DNA of 64,000 bases from Fidelibacterota bacterium (lineage in GTDB: Bacteria > Fidelibacterota > Marinisomatia > Marinisomatales > SCKK01). A program made the position numbers and the translations under genes. Below the pieces are notes generated by a model. The model did no database searches. It saw only the letters and a list, made by a program, of their open reading frames with translations, and was not told the DNA's origin. The stretch is from the NCBI GenBank assembly GCA_022562455.1, contig JADFPG010000001.1:1-64000 (forward strand), in the 5' to 3' direction. The stretch's first letter is position 1. Each line of letters opens with the position of its first letter. Positions 8,533 to 17,318 of this stretch are shown here, in pieces.

Positions 8533-10245
8533 TCACTCTTCGTCTGGATAGGTAAGTTCAATTCCTTCCACATCCCAATTAGCCCTTACTTCTATTGTAT
8601 CCTGGGTCATTAAAAATGGTTCGGATGGGATGAACGGAATCGCTCTCCCCGGAGTATAACGTCCATTTTTATCCGAATCCTGAAATGCACTTAATATCCA
8701 ATCCTCTGCCGGTAGTTTTTTAAAGTTAAATTCACCCTTCGAATTTACAACTACGCTATAAGAAATAATTGAATTTTCTACCGGTTTTGCCTCAACAATC
8801 GAGCCCAAAACGTATTCCCCAAGTACTTTACCAGAGATCCCTCCTTCTCCCCCATCCAACCTAATTTTGATTGGATAGGTAAAAACGGTATCAGCCATGT
8901 TAATACTGTCTCTTGAAAACAACCGGTTGGCAAACAAATTCAGTCTATACTCCTTATCAGGATCCCACTCCAATCCAGGCATGAGAACCAGACGAGTCGG
9001 ATTTTCCCATTCTAACATCAGCGGCAATTCAACCCCGCCCGTATCTTCCAATGTTGCTACTATACTGTCTGTACTGGACACTGTGACACCGTCGAATTGA
9101 ACATTTATTGGCGTGAATCCCTCAGTTAATTTAATCGTCTTTCCAATTTCAGGGAATATGATTGAGACCCTCAGACTATCCATTTCAGGAACTTGAATTT
9201 CTTTTGACATCGGCTCCAACTCCTGATCCGTTGAATCCCGAAAATCAGAAACATGGGTGGTATATTTGTTACCTGGAATTAAATTTGAAACCTGAAATCT
9301 TATTTCTTCAGAATTCCCTTTAAATTGGTAAATAATATCGGGGATCACTTTGTATTCACTCTCAAAAGAAAATAATAGTATGGGCATATTTTGTGATGAA
9401 AGAGAGACAGGAGTAGTAAAACGAATTAAACCCTGTGCATGGTTTTCCATTTGGATATTTACTACTTTAAAAGGGGGGACTTCTTTAAAAATTCGCATAT
9501 TTATATTGTGGACAGTATCGTTAGGCGCAATCGAAATAGACAGCTTCCAATGAATTCCATAAGGCATCCTCGAAGGGACAACAGGGAATGGGGATCTACC
9601 TCCTGTAAATGCAATCACCAGATACTCACCCGGGGCAAGGTAAGAAAATGAATAGTGACCCTCATCATCTGTTTCCGTTACATAGTCCGGCTGTCTTAGG
9701 AATAAACTATCAGCCATTTCCTCCCTACTTTGATAAAGATAAACCAGACTCGATTTCTCCGGTGAACCATATACCCTACCAGAAATCATTCCTTCAGAGA
9801 TTTTATCCCCCGTACTGAAAGCAAGCTGGTACACACGATCCAGACGGTTACGATGTTCATCCAAAATGTCTCTTGTGAGGGTTAATATGTACGTTTGATT
9901 CGAAGCAAGATTTTCAGGTAATTTAACCGTAACCATTTCTTTTTTAATTTTGAGCTCTACCGGTGTTTTCATAACAGGAAGCAGATTGATTCCATTATCC
10001 AATGAGGTCTCATCAAGTCGCTCCGAAAAAACAAGCAACACAGATAATCCGCCACTGATATGCGTGGTTCCGGAAAGAGGCTCAACTGAAACAAGAGATG
10101 GAGATGTTTTATCGACAGGACCTCCAGGAGGTGGCCCCACGGCAGCACAACCCAACAAGAAAAATAAGAAAAAGCTAAAGCAGAATTTGTAAAGCGGATT
10201 GATGAAGTTATGTTTATCCCGTAGGGAGCATTTCCCAATAGACAT
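8533..10245 (-). CDS. Ig-like domain lipoprotein
   Basis: A lipoprotein signal ends in FFLLGC, followed by AAVGPPPGGPVDKTSP, a common start in FCB proteins with a Big_5 (bacterial Ig-like) domain. That domain follows at about residues 70-170 of the open frame (VLLVFSERLDETSLDNGINLLP), with further beta-sandwich-like stretches and a C-terminal carboxypeptidase-regulatory-like fold (GEFNFKKLPAEDWILSAFQD). The longest frame begins at 10329, but its first 28 codons are translated low-complexity repeat; I use the ATG at 10245, which itself lies in a palindrome copy. It is probably anchored to the outer membrane or periplasmic face. Function unknown. Confidence 0.8.
   Translation of the reverse strand: MSIGKCSLRDKHNFINPLYKFCFSFFLFFLLGCAAVGPPPGGPVDKTSPSLVSVEPLSGTTHISGGLSVLLVFSERLDETSLDNGINLLPVMKTPVELKIKKEMVTVKLPENLASNQTYILTLTRDILDEHRNRLDRVYQLAFSTGDKISEGMISGRVYGSPEKSSLVYLYQSREEMADSLFLRQPDYVTETDDEGHYSFSYLAPGEYLVIAFTGGRSPFPVVPSRMPYGIHWKLSISIAPNDTVHNINMRIFKEVPPFKVVNIQMENHAQGLIRFTTPVSLSSQNMPILLFSFESEYKVIPDIIYQFKGNSEEIRFQVSNLIPGNKYTTHVSDFRDSTDQELEPMSKEIQVPEMDSLRVSIIFPEIGKTIKLTEGFTPINVQFDGVTVSSTDSIVATLEDTGGVELPLMLEWENPTRLVLMPGLEWDPDKEYRLNLFANRLFSRDSINMADTVFTYPIKIRLDGGEGGISGKVLGEYVLGSIVEAKPVENSIISYSVVVNSKGEFNFKKLPAEDWILSAFQDSDKNGRYTPGRAIPFIPSEPFLMTQDTIEVRANWDVEGIELTYPDEE
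10206..10245. repeat. Divergent 29-bp-family palindrome overlapping a gene start
   Basis: The arms CCCGTAGGGAGCAT and GACATCGGG match the ends of the CCCCGATACG..CTACGGGG family, with a longer, altered centre. The element supplies the first codons of the Ig-like lipoprotein. Confidence 0.5.
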
Positions 10246-10316
10246 CGGGAAAAGGGAGAGTGATAGGGTAATGGAGTGACGGAGTGATGGAGTGATGAGA
10301 CACTTTGTTGGACCGT

Positions 10317-10560
10317 TCATTTGAAACAACTCTCAGACTCAATTTTATCCCGGATGATGTACAATTCCATCGATGAGTAATAATCACTGTATACCATTAT
10401 AAACACGTAGTTACGACCTGCCCATACCGTTGATCATCGGGATCAGTCGGGGTAGTTCCATAATAAGCAGAAAAGTATCCGAAGGGTACAACTTAATTCG
10501 GAGATCCTGCGGAAATGAAGCTTCTCCACGGGATGTTTCGGAGATAAAATCGAGTCATAA
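10317..10560 (-). pseudogene. Decayed coding remnant
   Basis: Three minus-strand frames give protein-like text in series: SRGEASFPQDLRIKLYPSDTF, then SAYYGTTPTDPDDQRYGQV, then GRNYVFIMVYSDYYSSMELY ending at a TGA (10317-10319). Joining them needs two frameshifts. The codons look coding-like and the pieces abut without gap, so this may be the end of a lost gene. I do not recognise the family. It fills most of the 330-bp space between the lipoprotein and the toxin gene. Confidence 0.35.
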
Positions 10561-10595
10561 TTCAAATAAAAAAAGTCTCTTGAGTACTCTGTTTG

Positions 10596-10624
10596 CCCCG
10601 TAGGGAAGAATGACCGTATCGGGG
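10596..10624. repeat. 29-bp palindrome copy
   Basis: CCCCGTAGGGAAG..CGTATCGGGG; the reverse complement aligns base for base with the copies at 13845, 4895, 4382 and 35495. Confidence 0.75.
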
Positions 10625-10661
10625 TGCCTCCGCTGTAAATACATAATACGAGATCATTTCT

Positions 10662-11219
10662 TCATCGAATCTGTATGTTTAGTGCTTTTGAAGCATTAAT
10701 CACTACAGACATCTGCTTTTCCAATACAAGAACCTGGTCTTCAATGGAAAGGTATTCGGAAATCCGATTCTCAAACAGAGTTGCGTTGGTCCACGATGCG
10801 TCTAATGTTGACCACCAAGTAAATCCGAAGGCACCTTCATCAAACATGGATCGCGAAATGCTTTGAGTCATTTGTCGATTCATAGTAGCAACCTGAGAAG
10901 GATTTAGCTGGCGCTTTGAGAGTTCTTCGGGATCATCCAGATCGACTAATAACACACTGTCATCGAGGAGGATATGAGCTAACGCTCTCACCTTATTGCC
11001 GGGATAAAGAAAGACCCGATTCGTTAAAAATGTTCCTCTGAACCCCTGTATGACTTCAGCTACGGCAGACACTGGCGATTTCGAGCAGTAAATAACCGCA
11101 GTCCTATCCGGTATATCATGCCTTCCTGACCCCTGTCTACTCCGGGGTGGAAATAGATTCTGCATAATCGCAGATCCATAGGAAGTGCCATCCCATATGA
11201 ACACACGGTAGAGATCCAC
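10662..11219 (-). CDS. RES-domain toxin
   Basis: 185 residues from a GTG start. The RES family (PF08808) is seen in LYRVF at the N-terminus, GSGRHDIPDRTAVIYCSKS around 31-48 and AVAEV with Glu55, matching the conserved Arg, Glu and Ser of RES toxins. Characterised RES toxins are NAD-degrading or NAD-consuming enzymes with an ADP-ribosyltransferase fold. It begins 2 bp after the stop of the antitoxin, the standard order of RES-Xre modules. The usual GRWN reads GRHD here, a modest deviation. Confidence 0.85.
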   Translation of the reverse strand: MDLYRVFIWDGTSYGSAIMQNLFPPRSRQGSGRHDIPDRTAVIYCSKSPVSAVAEVIQGFRGTFLTNRVFLYPGNKVRALAHILLDDSVLLVDLDDPEELSKRQLNPSQVATMNRQMTQSISRSMFDEGAFGFTWWSTLDASWTNATLFENRISEYLSIEDQVLVLEKQMSVVINASKALNIQIR

Positions 11220-11221
11220 CT

Positions 11222-11569
11222 TTAGGTGTATGACCCAAGTTCGGCCTGCTCGATAGCCGAAAGAACCTCTGATATTCGACCTTGGCTTAGAAGTTCAATT
11301 GGCCTTTGATTTGAAAGATGCGCATTAGTACCTTCAAGCCAATTTCTAGAAGTCTCCGGCTCAAAAACCATTTGTAGATGTTGCATGACAAGAACCAGTG
11401 CTGTAATCCGCAATTGGTTATTTCTGTCCGGTAACTCTTTCTTGAGCCAACGAGAAACACTAGATCGATTAACGTTCAATAAATCAGCCACTGAACTTTG
11501 ACTTCCAAGCTCACTCACAAGGAGACTCAGCTCAGCCGAGTTTAGGTTACTGATCAGTTCCTTTACCAT
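11222..11569 (-). CDS. Xre/MbcA/ParS-type antitoxin
   Basis: 115 residues. A helix-turn-helix lies at about 23-44 (SSVADLLNVNRSSVSRWLK). The C-terminal half has WLEGTN and RPIELLSQG (77-97), the toxin-binding domain formerly called DUF2384. It should neutralise the RES protein encoded just downstream and repress the shared promoter. Two matching inverted repeats upstream fit that role. Confidence 0.88.
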   Translation of the reverse strand: MVKELISNLNSAELSLLVSELGSQSSVADLLNVNRSSVSRWLKKELPDRNNQLRITALVLVMQHLQMVFEPETSRNWLEGTNAHLSNQRPIELLSQGRISEVLSAIEQAELGSYT

Positions 11570-11609
11570 GTCATTTACTCCTGCTTATTATTTTATTCAA
11601 CATATTAAC

Positions 11610-11650
11610 AATATAATACAACGATTATTGTTTCACAACAATTATTGTTG
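11610..11650 (-). promoter_or_regulatory. Toxin-antitoxin promoter with two operators
   Basis: Two near-identical inverted repeats lie 17 bp apart: CAACGATTATTGTTT (11619-11633) and CAACAATTATTGTTG (11636-11650, perfect 7-bp arms around one base). On the minus strand, a -35-like TTGTTG (11636-11641) sits in the second repeat and a -10-like TATTAT (11612-11617) follows after 18 bp, so the first repeat fills the spacer. Binding of the antitoxin here would block transcription. Motifs are read directly; use is inferred. Confidence 0.6.
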
Positions 11651-11729
11651 CAAATATTGATCCTACTTCATGCGTACCAGCTTGTGCCTCCTCGCCTATT
11701 TGCCCACCTGCACCCGAACAGTCGTAAAG

Positions 11730-12455
11730 TTAGAATGACGTCAGATCATATGGAACTTCTTCTTTCAACTTAATTGATGGGGGAGATACGCATGCGGAAA
11801 TCACCCAAATTTTTACTCCGGCAGCTTCCGCATTGATTAACGCTTTGGAAAACTTGTGATCTCGATTCCATTGAGGACGGAATTCCACAACATCTGGTCT
11901 CTGACAAACAAACAAAACACCCGTATCTTTTCCCTCATTTGACATTTCCGCTAATGCTTCTAAATGGCGTTTACCTCTAACCGTCACCGCATCGGGAAAC
12001 ATAGCCACCCCGTTTTCCACCAAGGTAACGGATTTCACTTCCAAATAGAACAAGCCATGGGCACCTTCTAATAGAAAATCAAACCGGTGATGACCTACAG
12101 TCACTTCCTGTTTTACTATATGAAAATCTATTAAGAATGGGAGATCACCTTTTTCCAACAACCACCTGACAAACCGATTGGGTAGTGTTGTGTCAATTGA
12201 AACCCATCGGTTGCAGGTTTTTACCATCACTGTCGTCCACTCCGTTTTCCGGTTTGTCATTTGACCATTGTCCGGAGGACCCTGTGGGAAAACATGTCGT
12301 ACCTTGAGCGTGGCACCCGGAAGGAGAAGCTCTTCTAACCTACCTGGATCAGGAAGATGGCTTTTTACCTTTATCCCATCAATTTTAACGATGGTGAGAA
12401 ACCGGTTGGGACGATCGACAAACGTAGCATCGAATAAAGGTCCAACAATTTTCAT
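11730..12455 (-). CDS. sfsA: SfsA family DNA/RNA nuclease-like protein
   Basis: 241 residues matching SfsA across its length: an N-terminal OB-like part with RFLTIVKIDG and SHLPDPGRLEELLLPG, and a C-terminal PD-(D/E)XK-like core with RFDFLLEG, FYLEVKSVTLV and FPDAVTVRGKRHLEAL. E. coli SfsA was named for sugar fermentation stimulation; the fold is that of a nuclease, physiological role uncertain. It lies 13 bp after the PLP-enzyme gene stop and is probably co-transcribed with it. Confidence 0.92.
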   Translation of the reverse strand: MKIVGPLFDATFVDRPNRFLTIVKIDGIKVKSHLPDPGRLEELLLPGATLKVRHVFPQGPPDNGQMTNRKTEWTTVMVKTCNRWVSIDTTLPNRFVRWLLEKGDLPFLIDFHIVKQEVTVGHHRFDFLLEGAHGLFYLEVKSVTLVENGVAMFPDAVTVRGKRHLEALAEMSNEGKDTGVLFVCQRPDVVEFRPQWNRDHKFSKALINAEAAGVKIWVISACVSPPSIKLKEEVPYDLTSF

Positions 12456-12468
12456 TTTATTGATTCAG

Positions 12469-13623
12469 CTACGTCAGCGCCTGTTCAAAATCTTCCATCA
12501 GATCATCCACATTTTCAATTCCCACGGAAAGACGAATCAAGCTATCGGTTATTCCTAATTGCAGGCGTTCTTCGCCTGACATTCCTGAATGTGATGTCAT
12601 GGCTGGAAGGGTAACGAGTGTTTCAACCCCACCCAAACTGGGCGCCACAATGGGAAGTTTCACTTTCTTAATAAAGCGATTCGAGGCTTCCAACCCTCCG
12701 CTTAATTCAAAACTTAACATGCCGCTGAATCCATCAAATAACTTGGAGGCTCTGTCATGATCGGGGTGGTTTTTTAAGCCGGGATAATTGACATGATGAA
12801 CAGCAGGGTGATTTTTCAGGAATACTGCTATTGTCATAGCGTTTGTATTTTGACGTTCCATCCTGATTGCCAGCGTCTTGACACCCCTATGCAATAAAAA
12901 ACAGGCGTGAGGGTCGAGAGTTCCTCCCAGATGGTTCAATGTGTGAGTAATCTTTTCTATTGAATTGGCACTTCCAATCACCGCACCGGCAACAATATCT
13001 GAGTGACCATTCAAATATTTCGTGCAACTATGACACGACAGGTCAAATCCCCACTCTGCAGGTCTGAAGTTAATAGGCGAAGCAAATGTATTGTCAATGA
13101 TAGAGATTAATCCGTGTTTTTTGGCAAAAGCTACTACCGTTTCCAGGTCTGCTACCTGCAACAGGGGATTAGTCATCGTCTCCATATAAATTACTTTAGT
13201 CTCAGGCTTTAACAGATCATTCCATGAATCCGGATCATCACCATTGATGAAATCGTAAGATATTCCCCACTGTCCGATATTATGTGTAATAAAGGTATGC
13301 GTCCCACCATAGAGCGTATCCTGGATCAACAGATGATCCCCTGAGGACAGAAATGAAAGGAGAGAAGTGGTGATAGCTGCCATGCCACTGGATGTGACGA
13401 GAGCAGCTTCTGCATTTTCTAATGCTGACAATTTTTCCTGTAGGGCGATTTGGTTAGGAGTGTTATTCAGGCGAATATATTTAATATCATGGTAACTACC
13501 TTCCCCAGCGGTCTCATACATAGCCGATTGGAAAATTGGCATAGTTACTGCTCCACCAATCCGGGGTTCCGGTTCACCGGAGTGGATGAGCTTTGTTTCA
13601 ATCTTTTTGAAGTTTTTATTCAT
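12469..13623 (-). CDS. PLP-dependent trans-sulfuration enzyme (Cys/Met metabolism family)
   Basis: 384 residues of the Cys/Met metabolism PLP family. The Schiff-base lysine is Lys202 in SCTKYLNGHSD; TSSGMAAI and YGGTHT bind the phosphate and ring, and MTNPLL and DNTFASP are canonical. The usual YSRTxNPT is YIRLNNTPNQ here, so the substrate pocket differs from the second copy 1.5 kb upstream. Cystathionine gamma-synthase, beta-lyase, gamma-lyase or methionine gamma-lyase activity cannot be told apart by eye. Confidence 0.85.
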   Translation of the reverse strand: MNKNFKKIETKLIHSGEPEPRIGGAVTMPIFQSAMYETAGEGSYHDIKYIRLNNTPNQIALQEKLSALENAEAALVTSSGMAAITTSLLSFLSSGDHLLIQDTLYGGTHTFITHNIGQWGISYDFINGDDPDSWNDLLKPETKVIYMETMTNPLLQVADLETVVAFAKKHGLISIIDNTFASPINFRPAEWGFDLSCHSCTKYLNGHSDIVAGAVIGSANSIEKITHTLNHLGGTLDPHACFLLHRGVKTLAIRMERQNTNAMTIAVFLKNHPAVHHVNYPGLKNHPDHDRASKLFDGFSGMLSFELSGGLEASNRFIKKVKLPIVAPSLGGVETLVTLPAMTSHSGMSGEERLQLGITDSLIRLSVGIENVDDLMEDFEQALT

Positions 13624-14044
13624 AATCTGACCTTCTACATGAACAACAATTTTTAAGGTATTAAGACAAAAAAAGTCGAGCTTTTCACACCACCTGTTCT
13701 AAGTTTGATAAAATATCATTCGAAATGAAACACACATCCCGAAACTTCGGGAGAGCATACAGGGGAAGCAGGGAGCAATGAGCAGAGAGCCAGGAGCAAG
13801 AGCTATAAAGTGAATAAGATTTTCCCATCACTCCCACGTACAGTCCCCGATACGATCATCCTTTGCTACGGGGCAGGCAATTCTCCATGCTCCGTACTCC
13901 ATGCTCAAAGCTAATTTCAGGTGAAAAACCTCTACTTCTGTCAATGTTGTGGTTTTGATGATCTTGTTTGCCACAACACTGAGGTTTCCAGTTCAAATTA
14001 TAGATTATTTTTTGAGATATTGACAACATTGATAACGAGGATTA
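13624..14044. repeat. Gap with palindromes and low-complexity stretch
   Basis: No gene seen. It holds TCCCGAAACTTCGGGA (13737-13752), a degenerate GAGCA/AGGGAGC tandem (13755-13800), a copy of the 29-bp palindrome with its GCAGGCA flank (13845-13880), and an 8-bp inverted repeat TGTTGTGG..CCACAACA (about 13942-13977). The last lies downstream of the second PLP gene and has no U-run. Confidence 0.6.
13845..13873. repeat. 29-bp palindrome copy
   Basis: Best-preserved copy of the family: left end CCCCGATACGATCATC, right end CTTTGCTACGGGG, then GCAGGCA. Confidence 0.8.
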
Positions 14045-15187
14045 TTATGCAAATCCGAGAGCTTGCTCCAGGTCTGCCACGATATCTTCTACATCTTCAA
14101 TACCCACAGAAATCCTCACCAGCCCATCAGTAAGTCCCCTGGCATAGCGCTCATCTTTTGGTACATCCACGTGGGTCATGGTGGCGGGGTGTGTAATCAT
14201 TGTCTCCACTGCCCCGAGACTTTCCGCAAGTAAACATAACTTGACATTATTCATCAAATTCTTTCCTGCCGCAATGCCCCCTTTGAGTTCAAATGAAATC
14301 ATACCACTGTATCCCGACATCTGTTTTATTGCTACGGTATACTGGGGATGTGAGGGCAATCCCGGATAGGTAACTTTTGCTATTTTCGGGTGATTCTCGA
14401 GAAATTCCGCCACAACCTGCCCATTTTCAGCATGTCTTGCCATACGAAGGTGCAAAGTTTTTACGCCCAATAATGTAAGCCAACAGTCAAATGGACTGGG
14501 AACCGCACCAATGGTTTTCTGGACAAATTTCATTTCGTCAAAAATATCTTCCCGGTTGGTAATCACAATCCCTCCAATGAGCTGGTTATGTCCACTTAAA
14601 TATTTTGTGGTACTATGGACAACCATATCCGCCCCATATTTCAACGGTCGAAGGAAAACCGGGGTAGCGAAGGTAGAATCCACGGCATACAACAAAGTGT
14701 GTTCCTTTGCAATCACGCCCATTGCTTCAAGGTCAGTCACTTTGAGTAGGGGGTTTGTCGGCGTTTCTATCCACAACATCACCGTTTCAGGGCGAATCGC
14801 TTTCACTACTTGATTCGGGTCCGATGTATCCACATAGGTAAACTTCAAATCATAATTATTAAGAATATTGTTGAAAAGACGGGAAACTCCCCCATAAACA
14901 TCATCTGAACAGACGACATGATCACCGGCTTTCAACAGTTTTAAACAGGCATCCACCGTAGACATGCCGCTGGCAAAACAGACTCCGTATTTTCCCCCTT
15001 CTATGGCAGCCAGGTTTTCTTCTAAAAGCTGCCGGGTAGGATTTGCAGAACGGGTGTAATCAAATCCTTTATCTCTCCCTACTTCTTCAAGCACATAAGT
15101 AGCTGTTTGATAGATAGGTGGAATAATTGCGCCGGTCGTAGGATCCGGATCGATCCCTGCCCGTACCACTTTTGTGTTAAATCTCAT
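14045..15187 (-). CDS. Cystathionine gamma-synthase/lyase-type PLP enzyme
   Basis: 380 residues from ATG 15187, chosen because AAAGGAGATAAT stands directly before it; the frame runs 18 codons further up without support. It has the full family pattern: YTRSANPTR (45-53), FASGMSTVDA, ETPTNPLL, DSTFATP and catalytic Lys195 in HSTTKYLSGH. This is the more canonical of two tandem paralogues, most like cystathionine gamma-synthase/gamma-lyase. No other sulfur genes are adjacent. Confidence 0.88.
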   Translation of the reverse strand: MRFNTKVVRAGIDPDPTTGAIIPPIYQTATYVLEEVGRDKGFDYTRSANPTRQLLEENLAAIEGGKYGVCFASGMSTVDACLKLLKAGDHVVCSDDVYGGVSRLFNNILNNYDLKFTYVDTSDPNQVVKAIRPETVMLWIETPTNPLLKVTDLEAMGVIAKEHTLLYAVDSTFATPVFLRPLKYGADMVVHSTTKYLSGHNQLIGGIVITNREDIFDEMKFVQKTIGAVPSPFDCWLTLLGVKTLHLRMARHAENGQVVAEFLENHPKIAKVTYPGLPSHPQYTVAIKQMSGYSGMISFELKGGIAAGKNLMNNVKLCLLAESLGAVETMITHPATMTHVDVPKDERYARGLTDGLVRISVGIEDVEDIVADLEQALGFA

Positions 15188-15386
15188 ATTATCTCCTTTT
15201 TTTATAGTTACGAAGGCACTAAGAAACACGAAGCAACACACCTGTCTGCCGATAAGCAGGAAGATATGAAAAATAAATTATTATGGGGAACATATCATCG
15301 CACAGATTTTACGAAGTTTGGAACATTCGTCAGTTATCTAAGATAAATATGCGTAGCATCCTGTGGAAAAACATTAGCGTAACTTC

Positions 15387-15402
15387 CCCCGAATATTCGG
15401 GG
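15387..15402. repeat. 16-bp perfect palindrome
   Basis: CCCCGAATATTCGGGG with an extra C on the left. The same 17 bases occur inside grpE at 53080-53096. Confidence 0.8.
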
Positions 15403-15421
15403 TTAGCAGCTGATGAATAGA

Positions 15422-15496
15422 TCAAGCTAATATATGAGGAGGTTTTAAAGGTCTAAAAACTCCTTTTTCATAAATTGCATTTAATGTTTCTTTCAT
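15422..15496 (-). pseudogene. Truncated DUF104/AF2212-like antitoxin
   Basis: A 24-residue ORF with a good SD (AGAGGAAATGAT) reads MKETLNAIYEKGVFRPLKPP. That is the N-terminal half of the DUF104 antitoxin family (typical start: xAxYExGVFxPLxP, usual length about 60-70). It stops at HILA-TGA 20 bp before the palindrome at 15387. No PIN-domain partner is next to it. Probably a remnant of a lost toxin-antitoxin pair; the short peptide may still be translated. Confidence 0.55.
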
Positions 15497-15692
15497 ATCA
15501 TTTCCTCTTGTATGTATAACAATAAAATATATGGAATAAATGTATTTTATGGATAAGATGCATTTATGATCAATAAGTCTACTCCGAAAAGGTTTCACAC
15601 AACCGATACGTGGGTAATGATTTCATCTATCTGTCGTTAGGGACGAAAGACAGGTCAATTCTAACAAAAATAACCTTTTCGGATACGATTCA

Positions 15693-16442
15693 TCAATTAT
15701 TATCAACAGATTCCGAATCACCTTTTGATTTTTTCTCATTATTAGTATTGATAAAGAAATGCAAACGAATAGATAGCCCTGTAATTCGTGCATGTTCAGT
15801 TGGAAATCCAAAATCTGAAGTTAGGGGATACTGATTATATCGGTCGTCCCAGTCGGGATTAGTTTCATCAAATTTAGGAGTAAATATCTGTGTTATTGGA
15901 ATACCGGCAGAGTCGTGAAAGTAACCGATCTCATATCCAAATTTACCTTTGAGGTTTGATCCAAGCAGTAATCCAATTCTTAAACTTCGACCCCCCGTAA
16001 TTCCTTTGGGTATGAACATCCCTCTTAAACCCCAGTATGTAACAACGCCAGGGCGTTTTTTCTTTTCAGTGAATTTATAATATGTAAAATCGAAGTTGGA
16101 ATTGGGTGTCCACGACCAGGCAATATTTAAGACATCTCTCTTTTGTCCGCTTTGGAATAAAATTCTGGAGTAATCGACTCCGCTACCATATATGGGCAGA
16201 CCCAAACGAAAACCAACGTCACTGATCTCTGAGATTCCGTATCGATAAAAAAGAACAGGAAAAACATTCTCAATGGAAAAAGAGTAACCGTAAAGCTTTT
16301 CCCCCTTTTTCATGGTTTTATAGGCTACCGTTGGGTGAGCAGCACAGCCAAACAGGAAAAACACTAATATGATAAAAATAAGTTTCTGGCGACTAATAAT
16401 AGATATTAAGTAACTCAAGTTTCGCATATAATAACTATCCAT
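15693..16442 (-). CDS. Hypothetical lipoprotein, beta-rich
   Basis: 249 residues with a lipoprotein signal (FFLFGC, Cys33). The mature part alternates aromatic and polar residues (RILFQSGQ, NIAWSWTPNSNFDFTYYKF, LRIGLLLGSN, GKFGYEIGYF), as expected of a small outer-membrane barrel or lipocalin-like fold. The C-terminal 15 residues are polar and disordered-looking. No family recognised. It stands alone, with repeat-rich gaps on both sides. Confidence 0.65.
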   Translation of the reverse strand: MDSYYMRNLSYLISIISRQKLIFIILVFFLFGCAAHPTVAYKTMKKGEKLYGYSFSIENVFPVLFYRYGISEISDVGFRLGLPIYGSGVDYSRILFQSGQKRDVLNIAWSWTPNSNFDFTYYKFTEKKKRPGVVTYWGLRGMFIPKGITGGRSLRIGLLLGSNLKGKFGYEIGYFHDSAGIPITQIFTPKFDETNPDWDDRYNQYPLTSDFGFPTEHARITGLSIRLHFFINTNNEKKSKGDSESVDNN

Positions 16443-16756
16443 CTAGGGAGACAGAATAGGGGTGTGGGGAATAAGTTATATGGTATGGGGATATAGTCAG
16501 GCACAGTATCCATCCTTCGTTTTTCCAAAAAATTCATTTTATTTGTTCAAGTGATCGGGGATTAAGTCTAACAGATTCCATTTCTTCAACTTGTCTCTTA
16601 TACCGTTTACCTTATCCACAGGATGCCCTAAGGATCCTGCGGACAGGACGCTGTGCGTAGACTTCATATATCCTTTTTAATAGTGACATCCTGACGAAAT
16701 GGAATTGCAAAATATGAGGTAAGTGTTCACGAAGTCTCATTGACAAACAATAAATC
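16443..16756. other. Gap without recognised gene
   Basis: No gene seen. AGGATCCTGCGGACA at 16631-16645 belongs to a recurring GGATCC..GGACA repeat type, and GTAAGTGTTCACG near 16722 matches text at 35425 and 43185. Confidence 0.5.
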
Positions 16757-17293
16757 TTATCCACCTTCTGGGCGTTGTTGGGCAACCCGCATGGGGTCGG
16801 GAGGTAAATTCATAATCTCGTCAGAATAATAGACCGCTAAATGACTGATGATATCCAATATTCCCACAATTCCTATGGGTTTATGATCGGTGTCTATAAT
16901 TGGAACGTGTCGGTAACCACCATCATACATTCGATTTAATGCGTACGCAATGGGATCGTCTATGAACAGGAAGTGAGGATCTGGTGTCATGTAGTCATCC
17001 ACAATTTCCCGGGTATGATCAAGACCTCTCCCCACTAATTTTCGGATAACATCCCTCTCGGTGAATATTCCAACAAGTTTTCCTTGATCCGTAACCAGAA
17101 CACATGCGACCCCTTCAGTCTGGATCAATTTAACAACATCAGCAACCGTTGTTCCCAAATCCACCGTAATCATCTTCTGGAGTTGTAGACTGCTTATGGG
17201 GGCTTCAATGGAAACTGCTGTACACATTATGTGTTCTGTTTCAAATTCCCTCTCGTCCATCTGTTGGAATTCATCATTAAAATTTTCTGTCAT
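16757..17293 (-). CDS. Tandem CBS-domain protein
   Basis: 178 residues with two CBS domains, at about 38-98 (VADVVKLIQTEGVACVLVTD, GIFTERDVIRKLV) and 106-165 (YMTPDPHFLFIDD, GYRHVPIIDTDHKPIGIVG). Paired CBS domains usually sense adenosine nucleotides. No catalytic domain is attached and there is no membrane segment, so it is probably a stand-alone cytosolic regulator. It lies 25 bp after the T9SS protein gene. Confidence 0.85.
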   Translation of the reverse strand: MTENFNDEFQQMDEREFETEHIMCTAVSIEAPISSLQLQKMITVDLGTTVADVVKLIQTEGVACVLVTDQGKLVGIFTERDVIRKLVGRGLDHTREIVDDYMTPDPHFLFIDDPIAYALNRMYDGGYRHVPIIDTDHKPIGIVGILDIISHLAVYYSDEIMNLPPDPMRVAQQRPEGG

Positions 17294-17318
17294 ATCTTTA
17301 TATCCGGATTTCCGAATT

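Larger units (their letters stand above)
15188..15692. other. Gap around the antitoxin remnant
   Basis: Apart from the truncated antitoxin (15422-15496) and the palindrome (15387-15402) I see no gene. AGGATGC/CATCCTGTGGAA-like fragments near 15357 resemble repeat debris found elsewhere in the window. Confidence 0.5.

Noticed and set aside
13942-13977. TGTTGTGG..CCACAACA hairpin as a terminator or SAM-type riboswitch for the PLP genes
   Set aside because: It lies downstream of the second gene, has only 8 pairs and no U-run, and no riboswitch core is visible.
14178-14813. Plus-strand ORFs opposite the PLP-enzyme gene
   Set aside because: Shadow frames of a well-supported minus-strand gene, with no motif or ribosome site.
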